DNA of 64,000 bases from contig JAKFWK010000004.1 of the NCBI GenBank assembly GCA_021732045.1, forward strand, positions 219,614 through 283,613. The letters run 5' to 3'. The stretch is from Sulfurimonas sp. Lineage in GTDB: Bacteria; Campylobacterota; Campylobacteria; Campylobacterales; Sulfurimonadaceae. The notes below the pieces were generated by a model. It did not search any database. It saw nothing but the letters and a program-made list of their open reading frames with translations, and was not told the DNA's origin. Each line of letters begins with the position of its first letter. Position 1 is the first letter of the stretch. Positions 1 through 10,700 of this stretch are shown piece by piece. Made by a program: the position numbers and the translations under genes.

Positions 1-393
1 TAAAAATATTGTTTTTGAACGAACTAAAAAACCAGCTTTTAAATAAGTTTTCCCAAGCAAAAAGAGCGTATCTCTGTAGTTATCTTTGTTGCCAACCTTT
101 AACAGTTCACTATAAATCTCTATTGCTTTTTCATAATCACCATTTTTAATAAAAGAGTGAGCCAGAAGTAGCCAAGTTTTTTCTGATAACTCGCCCTTTG
201 TGATTAAAACATATAGCTCCTCTTTAGAAACTGGTGTGTTAAACTGCTTTAAAAATCTATCTAAATGTTTGTAGTCTTCTCTTTTTTTATATCTGTTGAA
301 CCAGTATGAAAAGATTGCAATAACGAAAATAATAACAAAAAAGAGAATCGCACCAAAGAGTGGGTCTCTAAATTCTATAAAAAAAGTACTCAT
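1..393 (-). CDS. LapB/YciM-like TPR membrane-anchored protein (partial at window edge)
   Basis: The first 131 codons are visible and the gene runs off the left edge. Residues about 12-32 form one transmembrane segment followed by a basic stretch. After that come TPR-like helices, including a pattern of the type LGKTYLKAGFL. This architecture (N-terminal membrane anchor, then TPRs) matches LapB/YciM, the inner-membrane adaptor that regulates LpxC turnover in enterobacteria. The C-terminal rubredoxin-like zinc module of that family would lie outside the window, so the family call is tentative. The ATG overlaps the stop of the small upstream gene by four bases, which implies translational coupling. 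This should be the intact copy of the two. Confidence 0.6.
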   Translation of the reverse strand, partial: MSTFFIEFRDPLFGAILFFVIIFVIAIFSYWFNRYKKREDYKHLDRFLKQFNTPVSKEELYVLITKGELSEKTWLLLAHSFIKNGDYEKAIEIYSELLKVGNKDNYRDTLFLLGKTYLKAGFLVRSKTIFL

Positions 394-878
394 GATTGAT
401 ACACTACAATTCCGTAATCATTTTTAAGATTGTAAAATGTGCAATTTATGCTAAATTCTAAATCTTTTATTTTTCCAAGTTGAATTATTGAATTTTTATC
501 AGTTTTTATTCCATTTTCGCTGAAAAATTTTTTTATATTTACAAACTTTACATCTTCAACAAACTTGTACTCAAACTCTTTATATAGCTTCATTTTATCA
601 TAGGAAAAGATATGTTCGTTTACATGAAGTTGGTCTGATGCATATTTTATAGGTAGATGCCCAGATAAATCTGTGAGTATATTTTCTACATACTTATATT
701 TTTGTGGAAGGCTGTTTTTTTGCACAAAAAGATATTTATTATTTAGTTTTAGGTTTGGCGTATTTTTCCAATATTTATATGTTGGATTTGATACACCGAG
801 CCTTGAAGATACTTCGCGCCAGAGCCAAAAAGAGTTAAGCGTATTTGGCATGTATGACATATATTTAACTCCATCCAC
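390..878 (-). CDS. Hypothetical protein with HTH-like N-terminus, copy 1
   Basis: I do not recognise this 162-residue protein. Residues about 18-42 (a tryptophan-rich helix, then EVSSRLGVSNPT and KYWKN) resemble the MerR/excisionase-type helix-turn-helix in which the recognition helix is followed by YW. The rest is rich in lysine, phenylalanine and asparagine, with no clear domain. It has no signal peptide or membrane segment. A second ATG lies six codons in and could be the true start. It overlaps the LapB-like gene by ATGA, so the two are co-translated. A DNA-binding role is inference only. Confidence 0.6.
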   Translation of the reverse strand: MDGVKYMSYMPNTLNSFWLWREVSSRLGVSNPTYKYWKNTPNLKLNNKYLFVQKNSLPQKYKYVENILTDLSGHLPIKYASDQLHVNEHIFSYDKMKLYKEFEYKFVEDVKFVNIKKFFSENGIKTDKNSIIQLGKIKDLEFSINCTFYNLKNDYGIVVYQS

Positions 879-932
879 TTTTTCATATTATGCACTAAAG
901 TGGGTAAAAATCCATTTTAGTGGTAAAGATTC

Positions 933-1979
933 CTAAAATGTAGCAACAACCCACTTGGTTATAAAGTATCCACCAACCATAAGCCAGATAAACATTGTGC
1001 CGGCCGTATAAATTGGAGTAAGTCCTAGACCTTTAAACTTAGCGAAAATTGTTCCCATTCCAAGTGCGGTCATTGCCATTGTTAGCAGAAATGTGTCTAT
1101 TTCGTTTATTATTCCAACTATGTTCATTGGAACTAATCCAAGTGAGTTAAATCCTGCCATACCTATGAAATATACCGCAAACCATGGAATAACCAACTTA
1201 ACACCACTAGCTTCACCGCCACTTTTCTTTGCACTAAAAGAGAGATATATGCCTAAAATAATTAGCATCGGTGCAATCATAATAACTCTTGTCATTTTAA
1301 CAATCACGGCCGAGTTAGCCATCTCTGGGCTTGAGCCTGGTATGGAAGCTGGAACTGCTACAACTTGAGCTACTTCGTGGATAGTTCCACCAACATATAT
1401 GCCGAACTCTTTGGCGTTCATATCAAAAAAGCCCATATTGTAAAGTGCTGGATATAAAAACATCGCGATTGTTCCAAATAGAACAACCATAGATACAGCG
1501 ATGGCAGCTTTATACTCTTCTGCTTTTAAAACAGGTTCAGTTGCTAAAACTGCAGCCGCTCCACAAACAGAAGCACCAGAAGCCATTAACATTGAAGTAT
1601 CTCTGTCCATCTTAAAAAATCTTTGGCCAACCCAAGTTCCCAACACAAAAGTTGAAGCAAGCATTATCAAAGATACTAAAAATCCGTCAATTCCAACCTC
1701 AGCAATCTGCTGAAATGTTATACGAAAACCGTAAAAAACTATGGCAAAACGAAGGATTTTTTTACCTGAAAATGTTATACCTGTGCTCCACTCTTTTGGA
1801 GTTTTGTGATGAAGAGTATTTGCATAAAAAATACCTAAAACTATACCGATAACAAGCGGTGAAATCCCAAGTGCCTTTATGGCTGGGATGTCGCCTATCA
1901 TAGTAGCTGCTGCGGCAAAAATTGCCACGAAAATAACACCGTTCATGGTGCCTTTTCTGTTTTGTGCTGAAAATGGCAT
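933..1979 (-). CDS. YeiH/UPF0324-family putative sulfate exporter, copy 1
   Basis: This 348-residue polytopic membrane protein has about ten hydrophobic segments. It shows the hallmarks of the UPF0324/YeiH family: GASVCGAAA at residues 135-143 and GGTIHEVAQVVA at about 197-208. The family is annotated as putative sulfate exporters, but the transport substrate is not firmly established. It lies between the HTH-like gene and the DUF748 gene on the same strand. Gaps of 54 and 57 bases suggest a loose transcription unit. Length is normal for the family. In a sulfur-metabolising campylobacterote a role in anion export is plausible but unproven. Confidence 0.85.
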   Translation of the reverse strand: MPFSAQNRKGTMNGVIFVAIFAAAATMIGDIPAIKALGISPLVIGIVLGIFYANTLHHKTPKEWSTGITFSGKKILRFAIVFYGFRITFQQIAEVGIDGFLVSLIMLASTFVLGTWVGQRFFKMDRDTSMLMASGASVCGAAAVLATEPVLKAEEYKAAIAVSMVVLFGTIAMFLYPALYNMGFFDMNAKEFGIYVGGTIHEVAQVVAVPASIPGSSPEMANSAVIVKMTRVIMIAPMLIILGIYLSFSAKKSGGEASGVKLVIPWFAVYFIGMAGFNSLGLVPMNIVGIINEIDTFLLTMAMTALGMGTIFAKFKGLGLTPIYTAGTMFIWLMVGGYFITKWVVATF

Positions 1980-2036
1980 CTAAAAAGCCTTTATTGAAAA
2001 TTTGTTTATAGGGGCAAAATTATACCAAAGATAAGG

Positions 2037-5000
2037 TTACTTAATCTCTATTTTAAGTTCTGTTTTTACAAAATCCCCATCTTTTTCGTTAATCTCTTTA
2101 ATCTCTTTTAATAAAACTCTATCTGCACTATTTCTCTTTGCTACAACGAGATAATCCCAAATAGTTTTTGCTCTTTTATTTGCCATGTTCCTCAGCTCAT
2201 CAGATGATACTGCTTGTGTATTCAAGCACTTCTCAAAAAGTTCTTTTTGATATTCTGAAGCAACCGCATCCTCTTTTACTCTTTTCTTAACACTCTCTTT
2301 TATGGCTTTTAGACTACTTTTTGACTCAGATGTCATAAGTATTTTTTCTAGTATCTCAGTAGTTGCATGCTCTTGCTTGCTGATTTGTATAACTCTCTCT
2401 TTTAGCTTTTGGATTCTAAGTGCTCTTTTGTCTTTTTCATTGTCAAAACTAGCTTGAATTGTCAAAGAGATTTTTGGTTTTTTAATCAAAAGAGATGAGA
2501 GAGTGTCAAGCTTTTCTCTCTCTGATGGCAGTAACACTTCTCTTGCCGGTTCAAACTCTATATACTTTAACTTATCGCCGTCTATTCCCATAAGGGAACC
2601 TAGAAACTTAAATGGAGAAGTAACTGCTTTTACGATAAGATTTTTTAAAACGCTCAAAACAACGGTGCCGTACTTGAAATCAGGCGCATCAACATTGCCC
2701 TCTATTGGCATATCAATATCTATAACACCATCACTATCTTCAAGCAGAGCTATGGCAAAACCAAGTGGCAGTTTTGTAATGCTTTTATCTTCGATTGCAT
2801 CGCCTAACTCAATCTTTTTTATAATTACACTATTTTTACTGAGAAGTTTTGAATCTTTAATCTTATATTTCAGATCAAGAAAGAGTTTGCCTTTTGCTAT
2901 TTTGTACCCCGCAAATTGTGCACTGTAGCCACTTGCAGAGCTTAAATTGATGTTTTTAAAGTTAAAATCCAGATCCATAAATGATTTTGGATTCGCACTC
3001 TCTAGAGAACCTTTTAGTTTTGTTGAGCCATACTCATCAACCTCTCCATCTATATCAACTAGGCTTATTTCGCCTTTGCTGTTTGAGATGGCATAGACGC
3101 TTCCGCTTAAGTCATGTATTGAAGTTTTAAAGTTGATTGGAAGCGAATAATCCGCAAAGTTGGCACTTCCGTTTGATACTTTAAGTTTTGCTAACTTAAA
3201 TGCCATAGCATCTTTAGTGGCCTCTTTTGTCTCGTTTTTATCCTTTGAAGTCTGCTTTTTTTGGGCTTTTGGCTTCATAAGCTTCGAGAGGTTCATGCTC
3301 TTGTTTTTATCAATCACCGCGTCTACATAAAAAGAGTTTAGTGCTACTTCATCTATATAGAGAGAGTTTGGAGATGTTTTAAACGCAAATGATTTGACAT
3401 CAGCCTTTGAAAAAGAGGCAACAGAGCTGTTGTCTCTACTGTCATGAAGGAAAAATTCATCCACACTAAGCGAACCATTAACGGTTGCATCTGGCTTTTG
3501 AGAGTTTTGTTTATACTCGGTCTTGACATTTAGATTTAAGTACCCATCGCTAATCTTTAAAAATGTACTATCTTGCAGATATGGTGTTATCTCTTTAAGT
3601 GAGATTTTTTTGAACTCTGCCGTTCCTTTTTGCTCCAGTGGAGTATGTTTTAGCTCCCCTTTTGAGCTTATGTTTCCTGCGTTATTTACTCTAAGAGAGA
3701 GGTCGTACTTTAGCCAGCTGTTCTCTTTTGAAGAGATATTTTTTGCCCTTAAATCCATCTTATCGAGAGTTGTAGTCGGCGTACCTTTAACGCTCTCATC
3801 CATAAATGTTGTTTTTGCTGAATTTAACTCAAGCTCTTTTAGTGTTAAGTTGTACTTTTTATCATCTTTTTTAGCAGTTGCATCTTTTGGGTCGCTTGTT
3901 TGCTCTTTTGGCTCAATCAAACCAACAAAGCTCATGATAGAGTTTTTATCTTTTTTTGCAAACAGATCAAGCCCATTTAGTGTTACTTTGCCTATTGTAA
4001 CAGCTTTTGTTTGTGTATCTAGGTTGGTGCTATTAACTTCAAAGCGCTCAAAAGAGACAATTTTCTCATCCCTATCTCTTCTTTTTAGCTCAAAATCACG
4101 CAGAGCTAAGTTTGCATTTTTTACAACCGCGCCTATCTTTGAATTTTCATCTTTTATAGACGCGTTAAAATCAAAATCCAGATAAGCTTTTTTTAGTGAA
4201 ACAGCGTAAGTTTTAAGCTCTTTAGATGCCGCCTCGTCTATGTACGGCAAAAACTGCATCACATCAAGATTGCTACATTTTGTGTAGGAGTTAATCTCTA
4301 ATTTTTTGTGAATCACATCTCCGCTTGAAGCACATTTTAGTGAATCATTCAGGGCAAAATCTAGGTTATATGAGAATGGTTTTTCTCCAAGAAGAGTGAG
4401 ATTTTTCATCTCAAGATTTAGCTCATTTAGTTTTGTGTTAACACCAGACACAATGCTTCTGTCCATGAAGTCAGCTTCTATTTTTTGCAGAGAAATTTTT
4501 CCTACATTAACGCTCCATAGGGCTTTTGTGCTGTTTTGTTCGCTTTGAGTACCATTCTCTTTTTTATCTTGCTTAAACTTTAGATAGTTTAGCAAATCTA
4601 TCTCTTTAGTCGCACTTTTTTCAACTTTAAGATTTAGAGAATCCACTAAAATAGAGTTTATCTGTAGATTTTTTTTCAGAGGCAGAACCGTTACGCCAGC
4701 CACCTTAAACGATTTTAACCTGATAATATCCGCGCTTTTATCTTTTGGTTTAATCCTCAAATCATCCACGCCAAGATATAAATCATCAAGTTTAGTGGAG
4801 TTTAAATCATCCAAATTTAGAAAAAACTTAGTTCTAAAATAGAGTTTTCCATCCGCTACCTCAACAGCTAGATTATCCTTAATATATTTCCAATCAGTAA
4901 AGAGTCTGCTTCCGCTGAGCGATAGATTACCCTCAACCACAAGAGGTTTAAATCCTCGGATATTGCTTTTAAACTCCAAGAGAGCGCCATCACTTAGGGT

Positions 5001-5552
5001 TGTGTGAAATGAAGCAGAAGCGCCACTTGCATTAAAATCATTTGTATCCACACCGGCTAGTTTAAAGTTAAAATCATCAGCAGAAATCTCAAACTTCTCT
5101 TTTTTTGTTAAATCTTTATAGTTAAATATTGCATTTGTAACACTCACGGCATCAAATATTAGCCTCGACGTTGTGCTGTTATCATCCTCTTTCTTTTTGA
5201 TTATCTTCATAAAGTTAAAAGTTTTGTCTTTGTTATAAACCACAAAAAGTTCTGGTTTTTCTAAGAGAATATTTTTTATATGAACTGCTCCATACAGCAT
5301 TGAGTGTGGCTCTAGGTTAACTTCAAGTTTTTTAACTGTTGCTACTTTTTCATCCTCAAGAGTGCTAAGAGTGATTTCATTTAGAGTGATTTTAAAAGAA
5401 AAAGGGTTAAAAGATATACTACTAACTGAAATTTTACCATTTGTTTTCTCGGACATAACCTTGGAAATCAAAGGTTTTGATATTAGTGGGAGAAGAACAA
5501 AACCAAAGATGGCATAGCCCAGAAGTAGATAAGTAAGAACTTTTTTATACAT
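2037..5552 (-). CDS. DUF748 / AsmA-like giant envelope protein, copy 1
   Basis: The protein has 1,171 residues, an N-terminal signal anchor (residues about 5-25), then a very long series of beta-rich repeats with alternating polar and hydrophobic residues. This is typical of the AsmA-like/DUF748 superfamily, thought to form hydrophobic grooves bridging inner and outer membrane for lipid transfer. The segment near residues 960-990 (NLIVKAV, then SPFKFLGSLMG) is the conserved DUF748 end signature. It is followed by a charged, helical C-terminal tail of about 180 residues. The start follows a purine-rich sequence and is the first ATG. A function in outer-membrane lipid homeostasis is inferred from the superfamily. 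Confidence 0.8.
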   Translation of the reverse strand: MYKKVLTYLLLGYAIFGFVLLPLISKPLISKVMSEKTNGKISVSSISFNPFSFKITLNEITLSTLEDEKVATVKKLEVNLEPHSMLYGAVHIKNILLEKPELFVVYNKDKTFNFMKIIKKKEDDNSTTSRLIFDAVSVTNAIFNYKDLTKKEKFEISADDFNFKLAGVDTNDFNASGASASFHTTLSDGALLEFKSNIRGFKPLVVEGNLSLSGSRLFTDWKYIKDNLAVEVADGKLYFRTKFFLNLDDLNSTKLDDLYLGVDDLRIKPKDKSADIIRLKSFKVAGVTVLPLKKNLQINSILVDSLNLKVEKSATKEIDLLNYLKFKQDKKENGTQSEQNSTKALWSVNVGKISLQKIEADFMDRSIVSGVNTKLNELNLEMKNLTLLGEKPFSYNLDFALNDSLKCASSGDVIHKKLEINSYTKCSNLDVMQFLPYIDEAASKELKTYAVSLKKAYLDFDFNASIKDENSKIGAVVKNANLALRDFELKRRDRDEKIVSFERFEVNSTNLDTQTKAVTIGKVTLNGLDLFAKKDKNSIMSFVGLIEPKEQTSDPKDATAKKDDKKYNLTLKELELNSAKTTFMDESVKGTPTTTLDKMDLRAKNISSKENSWLKYDLSLRVNNAGNISSKGELKHTPLEQKGTAEFKKISLKEITPYLQDSTFLKISDGYLNLNVKTEYKQNSQKPDATVNGSLSVDEFFLHDSRDNSSVASFSKADVKSFAFKTSPNSLYIDEVALNSFYVDAVIDKNKSMNLSKLMKPKAQKKQTSKDKNETKEATKDAMAFKLAKLKVSNGSANFADYSLPINFKTSIHDLSGSVYAISNSKGEISLVDIDGEVDEYGSTKLKGSLESANPKSFMDLDFNFKNINLSSASGYSAQFAGYKIAKGKLFLDLKYKIKDSKLLSKNSVIIKKIELGDAIEDKSITKLPLGFAIALLEDSDGVIDIDMPIEGNVDAPDFKYGTVVLSVLKNLIVKAVTSPFKFLGSLMGIDGDKLKYIEFEPAREVLLPSEREKLDTLSSLLIKKPKISLTIQASFDNEKDKRALRIQKLKERVIQISKQEHATTEILEKILMTSESKSSLKAIKESVKKRVKEDAVASEYQKELFEKCLNTQAVSSDELRNMANKRAKTIWDYLVVAKRNSADRVLLKEIKEINEKDGDFVKTELKIEIK

Positions 5553-5651
5553 TTTAAGCCTTTTAACAAGTGCTAGATTTTAACAAATATCGCCTTAAAG
5601 CTCTTTACTTAATAGTTTATGTCATAATTTACAAGATCAAGGATAAAGAAG

Positions 5652-5771
5652 ATGAATATAATAAATATATCTAAACAGAAGATATTTAATAGTAAAAATG
5701 AAGTTTATGCCTATGAGCTAATATTTAAAAATATTGTTTTTGAACGAACTAAAAAACCAGCTTTTAAATAA
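5652..5771 (+). pseudogene. 5' stub of the EAL-HDOD gene created at the duplication joint
   Basis: The first 27 codons equal those of the intact EAL-HDOD gene at 11377. At the joint the reading frame enters the reverse complement of the LapB-like gene, adds 12 unrelated residues and stops at TAA 5769-5771. The stub keeps the upstream region and ribosome binding site of the parent, so it is probably transcribed and would produce a 39-residue peptide. It overlaps the 3' end of the truncated LapB-like gene on the other strand by 61 bases. No function is expected. Confidence 0.8.
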
Positions 5772-6118
5772 GTTTTCCCAAGCAAAAAGAGCGTATCTCT
5801 GTAGTTATCTTTGTTGCCAACCTTTAACAGTTCACTATAAATCTCTATTGCTTTTTCATAATCACCATTTTTAATAAAAGAGTGAGCCAGAAGTAGCCAA
5901 GTTTTTTCTGATAACTCGCCCTTTGTGATTAAAACATATAGCTCCTCTTTAGAAACTGGTGTGTTAAACTGCTTTAAAAATCTATCTAAATGTTTGTAGT
6001 CTTCTCTTTTTTTATATCTGTTGAACCAGTATGAAAAGATTGCAATAACGAAAATAATAACAAAAAAGAGAATCGCACCAAAGAGTGGGTCTCTAAATTC
6101 TATAAAAAAAGTACTCAT
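5711..6118 (-). pseudogene. LapB-like gene truncated at the duplication joint, copy 2
   Basis: The first 131 residues match the partial gene at 1-393. The next four residues, NISS, come from reading antisense through the EAL-HDOD stub, and a stop follows at 5711. The copy keeps the membrane anchor and the first TPR helices but lacks the remainder. A membrane-anchored TPR fragment could be made and might interfere with the full-length protein. That is speculation. Confidence 0.75.
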
Positions 6119-6603
6119 GATTGATACACTACAATTCCGTAATCATTTTTAAGATTGTAAAATGTGCAATTTATGCTAAATTCTAAATCTTTTATTTTTC
6201 CAAGTTGAATTATTGAATTTTTATCAGTTTTTATTCCATTTTCGCTGAAAAATTTTTTTATATTTACAAACTTTACATCTTCAACAAACTTGTACTCAAA
6301 CTCTTTATATAGCTTCATTTTATCATAGGAAAAGATATGTTCGTTTACATGAAGTTGGTCTGATGCATATTTTATAGGTAGATGCCCAGATAAATCTGTG
6401 AGTATATTTTCTACATACTTATATTTTTGTGGAAGGCTGTTTTTTTGCACAAAAAGATATTTATTATTTAGTTTTAGGTTTGGCGTATTTTTCCAATATT
6501 TATATGTTGGATTTGATACACCGAGCCTTGAAGATACTTCGCGCCAGAGCCAAAAAGAGTTAAGCGTATTTGGCATGTATGACATATATTTAACTCCATC
6601 CAC
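6115..6603 (-). CDS. Hypothetical protein with HTH-like N-terminus, copy 2
   Basis: The product is identical over all 162 residues to the protein at 390-878. It has the same putative helix-turn-helix near residues 18-42 and the same four-base overlap with the following gene. In this copy, however, the downstream LapB-like gene is truncated. No function is recognised. Confidence 0.6.
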   Translation of the reverse strand: MDGVKYMSYMPNTLNSFWLWREVSSRLGVSNPTYKYWKNTPNLKLNNKYLFVQKNSLPQKYKYVENILTDLSGHLPIKYASDQLHVNEHIFSYDKMKLYKEFEYKFVEDVKFVNIKKFFSENGIKTDKNSIIQLGKIKDLEFSINCTFYNLKNDYGIVVYQS

Positions 6604-6657
6604 TTTTTCATATTATGCACTAAAGTGGGTAAAAATCCATTTTAGTGGTAAAGATTC

Positions 6658-7704
6658 CTAAAATGTAGCAACAACCCACTTGGTTATAAAGTATCCACCA
6701 ACCATAAGCCAGATAAACATTGTGCCGGCCGTATAAATTGGAGTAAGTCCTAGACCTTTAAACTTAGCGAAAATTGTTCCCATTCCAAGTGCGGTCATTG
6801 CCATTGTTAGCAGAAATGTGTCTATTTCGTTTATTATTCCAACTATGTTCATTGGAACTAATCCAAGTGAGTTAAATCCTGCCATACCTATGAAATATAC
6901 CGCAAACCATGGAATAACCAACTTAACACCACTAGCTTCACCGCCACTTTTCTTTGCACTAAAAGAGAGATATATGCCTAAAATAATTAGCATCGGTGCA
7001 ATCATAATAACTCTTGTCATTTTAACAATCACGGCCGAGTTAGCCATCTCTGGGCTTGAGCCTGGTATGGAAGCTGGAACTGCTACAACTTGAGCTACTT
7101 CGTGGATAGTTCCACCAACATATATGCCGAACTCTTTGGCGTTCATATCAAAAAAGCCCATATTGTAAAGTGCTGGATATAAAAACATCGCGATTGTTCC
7201 AAATAGAACAACCATAGATACAGCGATGGCAGCTTTATACTCTTCTGCTTTTAAAACAGGTTCAGTTGCTAAAACTGCAGCCGCTCCACAAACAGAAGCA
7301 CCAGAAGCCATTAACATTGAAGTATCTCTGTCCATCTTAAAAAATCTTTGGCCAACCCAAGTTCCCAACACAAAAGTTGAAGCAAGCATTATCAAAGATA
7401 CTAAAAATCCGTCAATTCCAACCTCAGCAATCTGCTGAAATGTTATACGAAAACCGTAAAAAACTATGGCAAAACGAAGGATTTTTTTACCTGAAAATGT
7501 TATACCTGTGCTCCACTCTTTTGGAGTTTTGTGATGAAGAGTATTTGCATAAAAAATACCTAAAACTATACCGATAACAAGCGGTGAAATCCCAAGTGCC
7601 TTTATGGCTGGGATGTCGCCTATCATAGTAGCTGCTGCGGCAAAAATTGCCACGAAAATAACACCGTTCATGGTGCCTTTTCTGTTTTGTGCTGAAAATG
7701 GCAT
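6658..7704 (-). CDS. YeiH/UPF0324-family putative sulfate exporter, copy 2
   Basis: The 348-residue product is identical to the one at 933-1979, including the GASVCGAAA and HEVAQVVA motifs, and the reading frame is complete. If the duplication is real, the cell would carry two functional copies and a doubled gene dosage of this exporter. Confidence 0.85.
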   Translation of the reverse strand: MPFSAQNRKGTMNGVIFVAIFAAAATMIGDIPAIKALGISPLVIGIVLGIFYANTLHHKTPKEWSTGITFSGKKILRFAIVFYGFRITFQQIAEVGIDGFLVSLIMLASTFVLGTWVGQRFFKMDRDTSMLMASGASVCGAAAVLATEPVLKAEEYKAAIAVSMVVLFGTIAMFLYPALYNMGFFDMNAKEFGIYVGGTIHEVAQVVAVPASIPGSSPEMANSAVIVKMTRVIMIAPMLIILGIYLSFSAKKSGGEASGVKLVIPWFAVYFIGMAGFNSLGLVPMNIVGIINEIDTFLLTMAMTALGMGTIFAKFKGLGLTPIYTAGTMFIWLMVGGYFITKWVVATF

Positions 7705-7761
7705 CTAAAAAGCCTTTATTGAAAATTTGTTTATAGGGGCAAAATTATACCAAAGATAAGG

Positions 7762-10700
7762 TTACTTAATCTCTATTTTAAGTTCTGTTTTTACAAAATC
7801 CCCATCTTTTTCGTTAATCTCTTTAATCTCTTTTAATAAAACTCTATCTGCACTATTTCTCTTTGCTACAACGAGATAATCCCAAATAGTTTTTGCTCTT
7901 TTATTTGCCATGTTCCTCAGCTCATCAGATGATACTGCTTGTGTATTCAAGCACTTCTCAAAAAGTTCTTTTTGATATTCTGAAGCAACCGCATCCTCTT
8001 TTACTCTTTTCTTAACACTCTCTTTTATGGCTTTTAGACTACTTTTTGACTCAGATGTCATAAGTATTTTTTCTAGTATCTCAGTAGTTGCATGCTCTTG
8101 CTTGCTGATTTGTATAACTCTCTCTTTTAGCTTTTGGATTCTAAGTGCTCTTTTGTCTTTTTCATTGTCAAAACTAGCTTGAATTGTCAAAGAGATTTTT
8201 GGTTTTTTAATCAAAAGAGATGAGAGAGTGTCAAGCTTTTCTCTCTCTGATGGCAGTAACACTTCTCTTGCCGGTTCAAACTCTATATACTTTAACTTAT
8301 CGCCGTCTATTCCCATAAGGGAACCTAGAAACTTAAATGGAGAAGTAACTGCTTTTACGATAAGATTTTTTAAAACGCTCAAAACAACGGTGCCGTACTT
8401 GAAATCAGGCGCATCAACATTGCCCTCTATTGGCATATCAATATCTATAACACCATCACTATCTTCAAGCAGAGCTATGGCAAAACCAAGTGGCAGTTTT
8501 GTAATGCTTTTATCTTCGATTGCATCGCCTAACTCAATCTTTTTTATAATTACACTATTTTTACTGAGAAGTTTTGAATCTTTAATCTTATATTTCAGAT
8601 CAAGAAAGAGTTTGCCTTTTGCTATTTTGTACCCCGCAAATTGTGCACTGTAGCCACTTGCAGAGCTTAAATTGATGTTTTTAAAGTTAAAATCCAGATC
8701 CATAAATGATTTTGGATTCGCACTCTCTAGAGAACCTTTTAGTTTTGTTGAGCCATACTCATCAACCTCTCCATCTATATCAACTAGGCTTATTTCGCCT
8801 TTGCTGTTTGAGATGGCATAGACGCTTCCGCTTAAGTCATGTATTGAAGTTTTAAAGTTGATTGGAAGCGAATAATCCGCAAAGTTGGCACTTCCGTTTG
8901 ATACTTTAAGTTTTGCTAACTTAAATGCCATAGCATCTTTAGTGGCCTCTTTTGTCTCGTTTTTATCCTTTGAAGTCTGCTTTTTTTGGGCTTTTGGCTT
9001 CATAAGCTTCGAGAGGTTCATGCTCTTGTTTTTATCAATCACCGCGTCTACATAAAAAGAGTTTAGTGCTACTTCATCTATATAGAGAGAGTTTGGAGAT
9101 GTTTTAAACGCAAATGATTTGACATCAGCCTTTGAAAAAGAGGCAACAGAGCTGTTGTCTCTACTGTCATGAAGGAAAAATTCATCCACACTAAGCGAAC
9201 CATTAACGGTTGCATCTGGCTTTTGAGAGTTTTGTTTATACTCGGTCTTGACATTTAGATTTAAGTACCCATCGCTAATCTTTAAAAATGTACTATCTTG
9301 CAGATATGGTGTTATCTCTTTAAGTGAGATTTTTTTGAACTCTGCCGTTCCTTTTTGCTCCAGTGGAGTATGTTTTAGCTCCCCTTTTGAGCTTATGTTT
9401 CCTGCGTTATTTACTCTAAGAGAGAGGTCGTACTTTAGCCAGCTGTTCTCTTTTGAAGAGATATTTTTTGCCCTTAAATCCATCTTATCGAGAGTTGTAG
9501 TCGGCGTACCTTTAACGCTCTCATCCATAAATGTTGTTTTTGCTGAATTTAACTCAAGCTCTTTTAGTGTTAAGTTGTACTTTTTATCATCTTTTTTAGC
9601 AGTTGCATCTTTTGGGTCGCTTGTTTGCTCTTTTGGCTCAATCAAACCAACAAAGCTCATGATAGAGTTTTTATCTTTTTTTGCAAACAGATCAAGCCCA
9701 TTTAGTGTTACTTTGCCTATTGTAACAGCTTTTGTTTGTGTATCTAGGTTGGTGCTATTAACTTCAAAGCGCTCAAAAGAGACAATTTTCTCATCCCTAT
9801 CTCTTCTTTTTAGCTCAAAATCACGCAGAGCTAAGTTTGCATTTTTTACAACCGCGCCTATCTTTGAATTTTCATCTTTTATAGACGCGTTAAAATCAAA
9901 ATCCAGATAAGCTTTTTTTAGTGAAACAGCGTAAGTTTTAAGCTCTTTAGATGCCGCCTCGTCTATGTACGGCAAAAACTGCATCACATCAAGATTGCTA
10001 CATTTTGTGTAGGAGTTAATCTCTAATTTTTTGTGAATCACATCTCCGCTTGAAGCACATTTTAGTGAATCATTCAGGGCAAAATCTAGGTTATATGAGA
10101 ATGGTTTTTCTCCAAGAAGAGTGAGATTTTTCATCTCAAGATTTAGCTCATTTAGTTTTGTGTTAACACCAGACACAATGCTTCTGTCCATGAAGTCAGC
10201 TTCTATTTTTTGCAGAGAAATTTTTCCTACATTAACGCTCCATAGGGCTTTTGTGCTGTTTTGTTCGCTTTGAGTACCATTCTCTTTTTTATCTTGCTTA
10301 AACTTTAGATAGTTTAGCAAATCTATCTCTTTAGTCGCACTTTTTTCAACTTTAAGATTTAGAGAATCCACTAAAATAGAGTTTATCTGTAGATTTTTTT
10401 TCAGAGGCAGAACCGTTACGCCAGCCACCTTAAACGATTTTAACCTGATAATATCCGCGCTTTTATCTTTTGGTTTAATCCTCAAATCATCCACGCCAAG
10501 ATATAAATCATCAAGTTTAGTGGAGTTTAAATCATCCAAATTTAGAAAAAACTTAGTTCTAAAATAGAGTTTTCCATCCGCTACCTCAACAGCTAGATTA
10601 TCCTTAATATATTTCCAATCAGTAAAGAGTCTGCTTCCGCTGAGCGATAGATTACCCTCAACCACAAGAGGTTTAAATCCTCGGATATTGCTTTTAAACT

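Larger units (their letters stand above)
1..5725. repeat. Copy 1 of a 5,725-bp perfect direct tandem duplication
   Basis: Every gene in this stretch recurs unchanged exactly 5,725 bases downstream, and the identity continues 8 bases past the end of the unit. The unit carries a LapB-like TPR gene, a small HTH-like gene, a YeiH-family gene, a DUF748 gene and the first 27 codons of an EAL-HDOD gene. The two copies follow each other directly, with no insertion sequence, integrase or terminal inverted repeat at the joint. Base 1 of the window falls at the breakpoint, so the copy may be genuine or may come from the edge of an assembly. Confidence 0.9.

Noticed and set aside
673..936. Plus-strand frame of 87 codons opposite the HTH-like gene
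   Set aside because: It is antisense to a coherent coding frame with family-like composition, has no ribosome binding site and is just copied in the second repeat.
3523..4185. 220-codon plus-strand frame opposite the DUF748 gene
   Set aside because: Composition (Ser, Phe rich) reflects the complement of Lys- and Glu-rich codons. No start signal is present.
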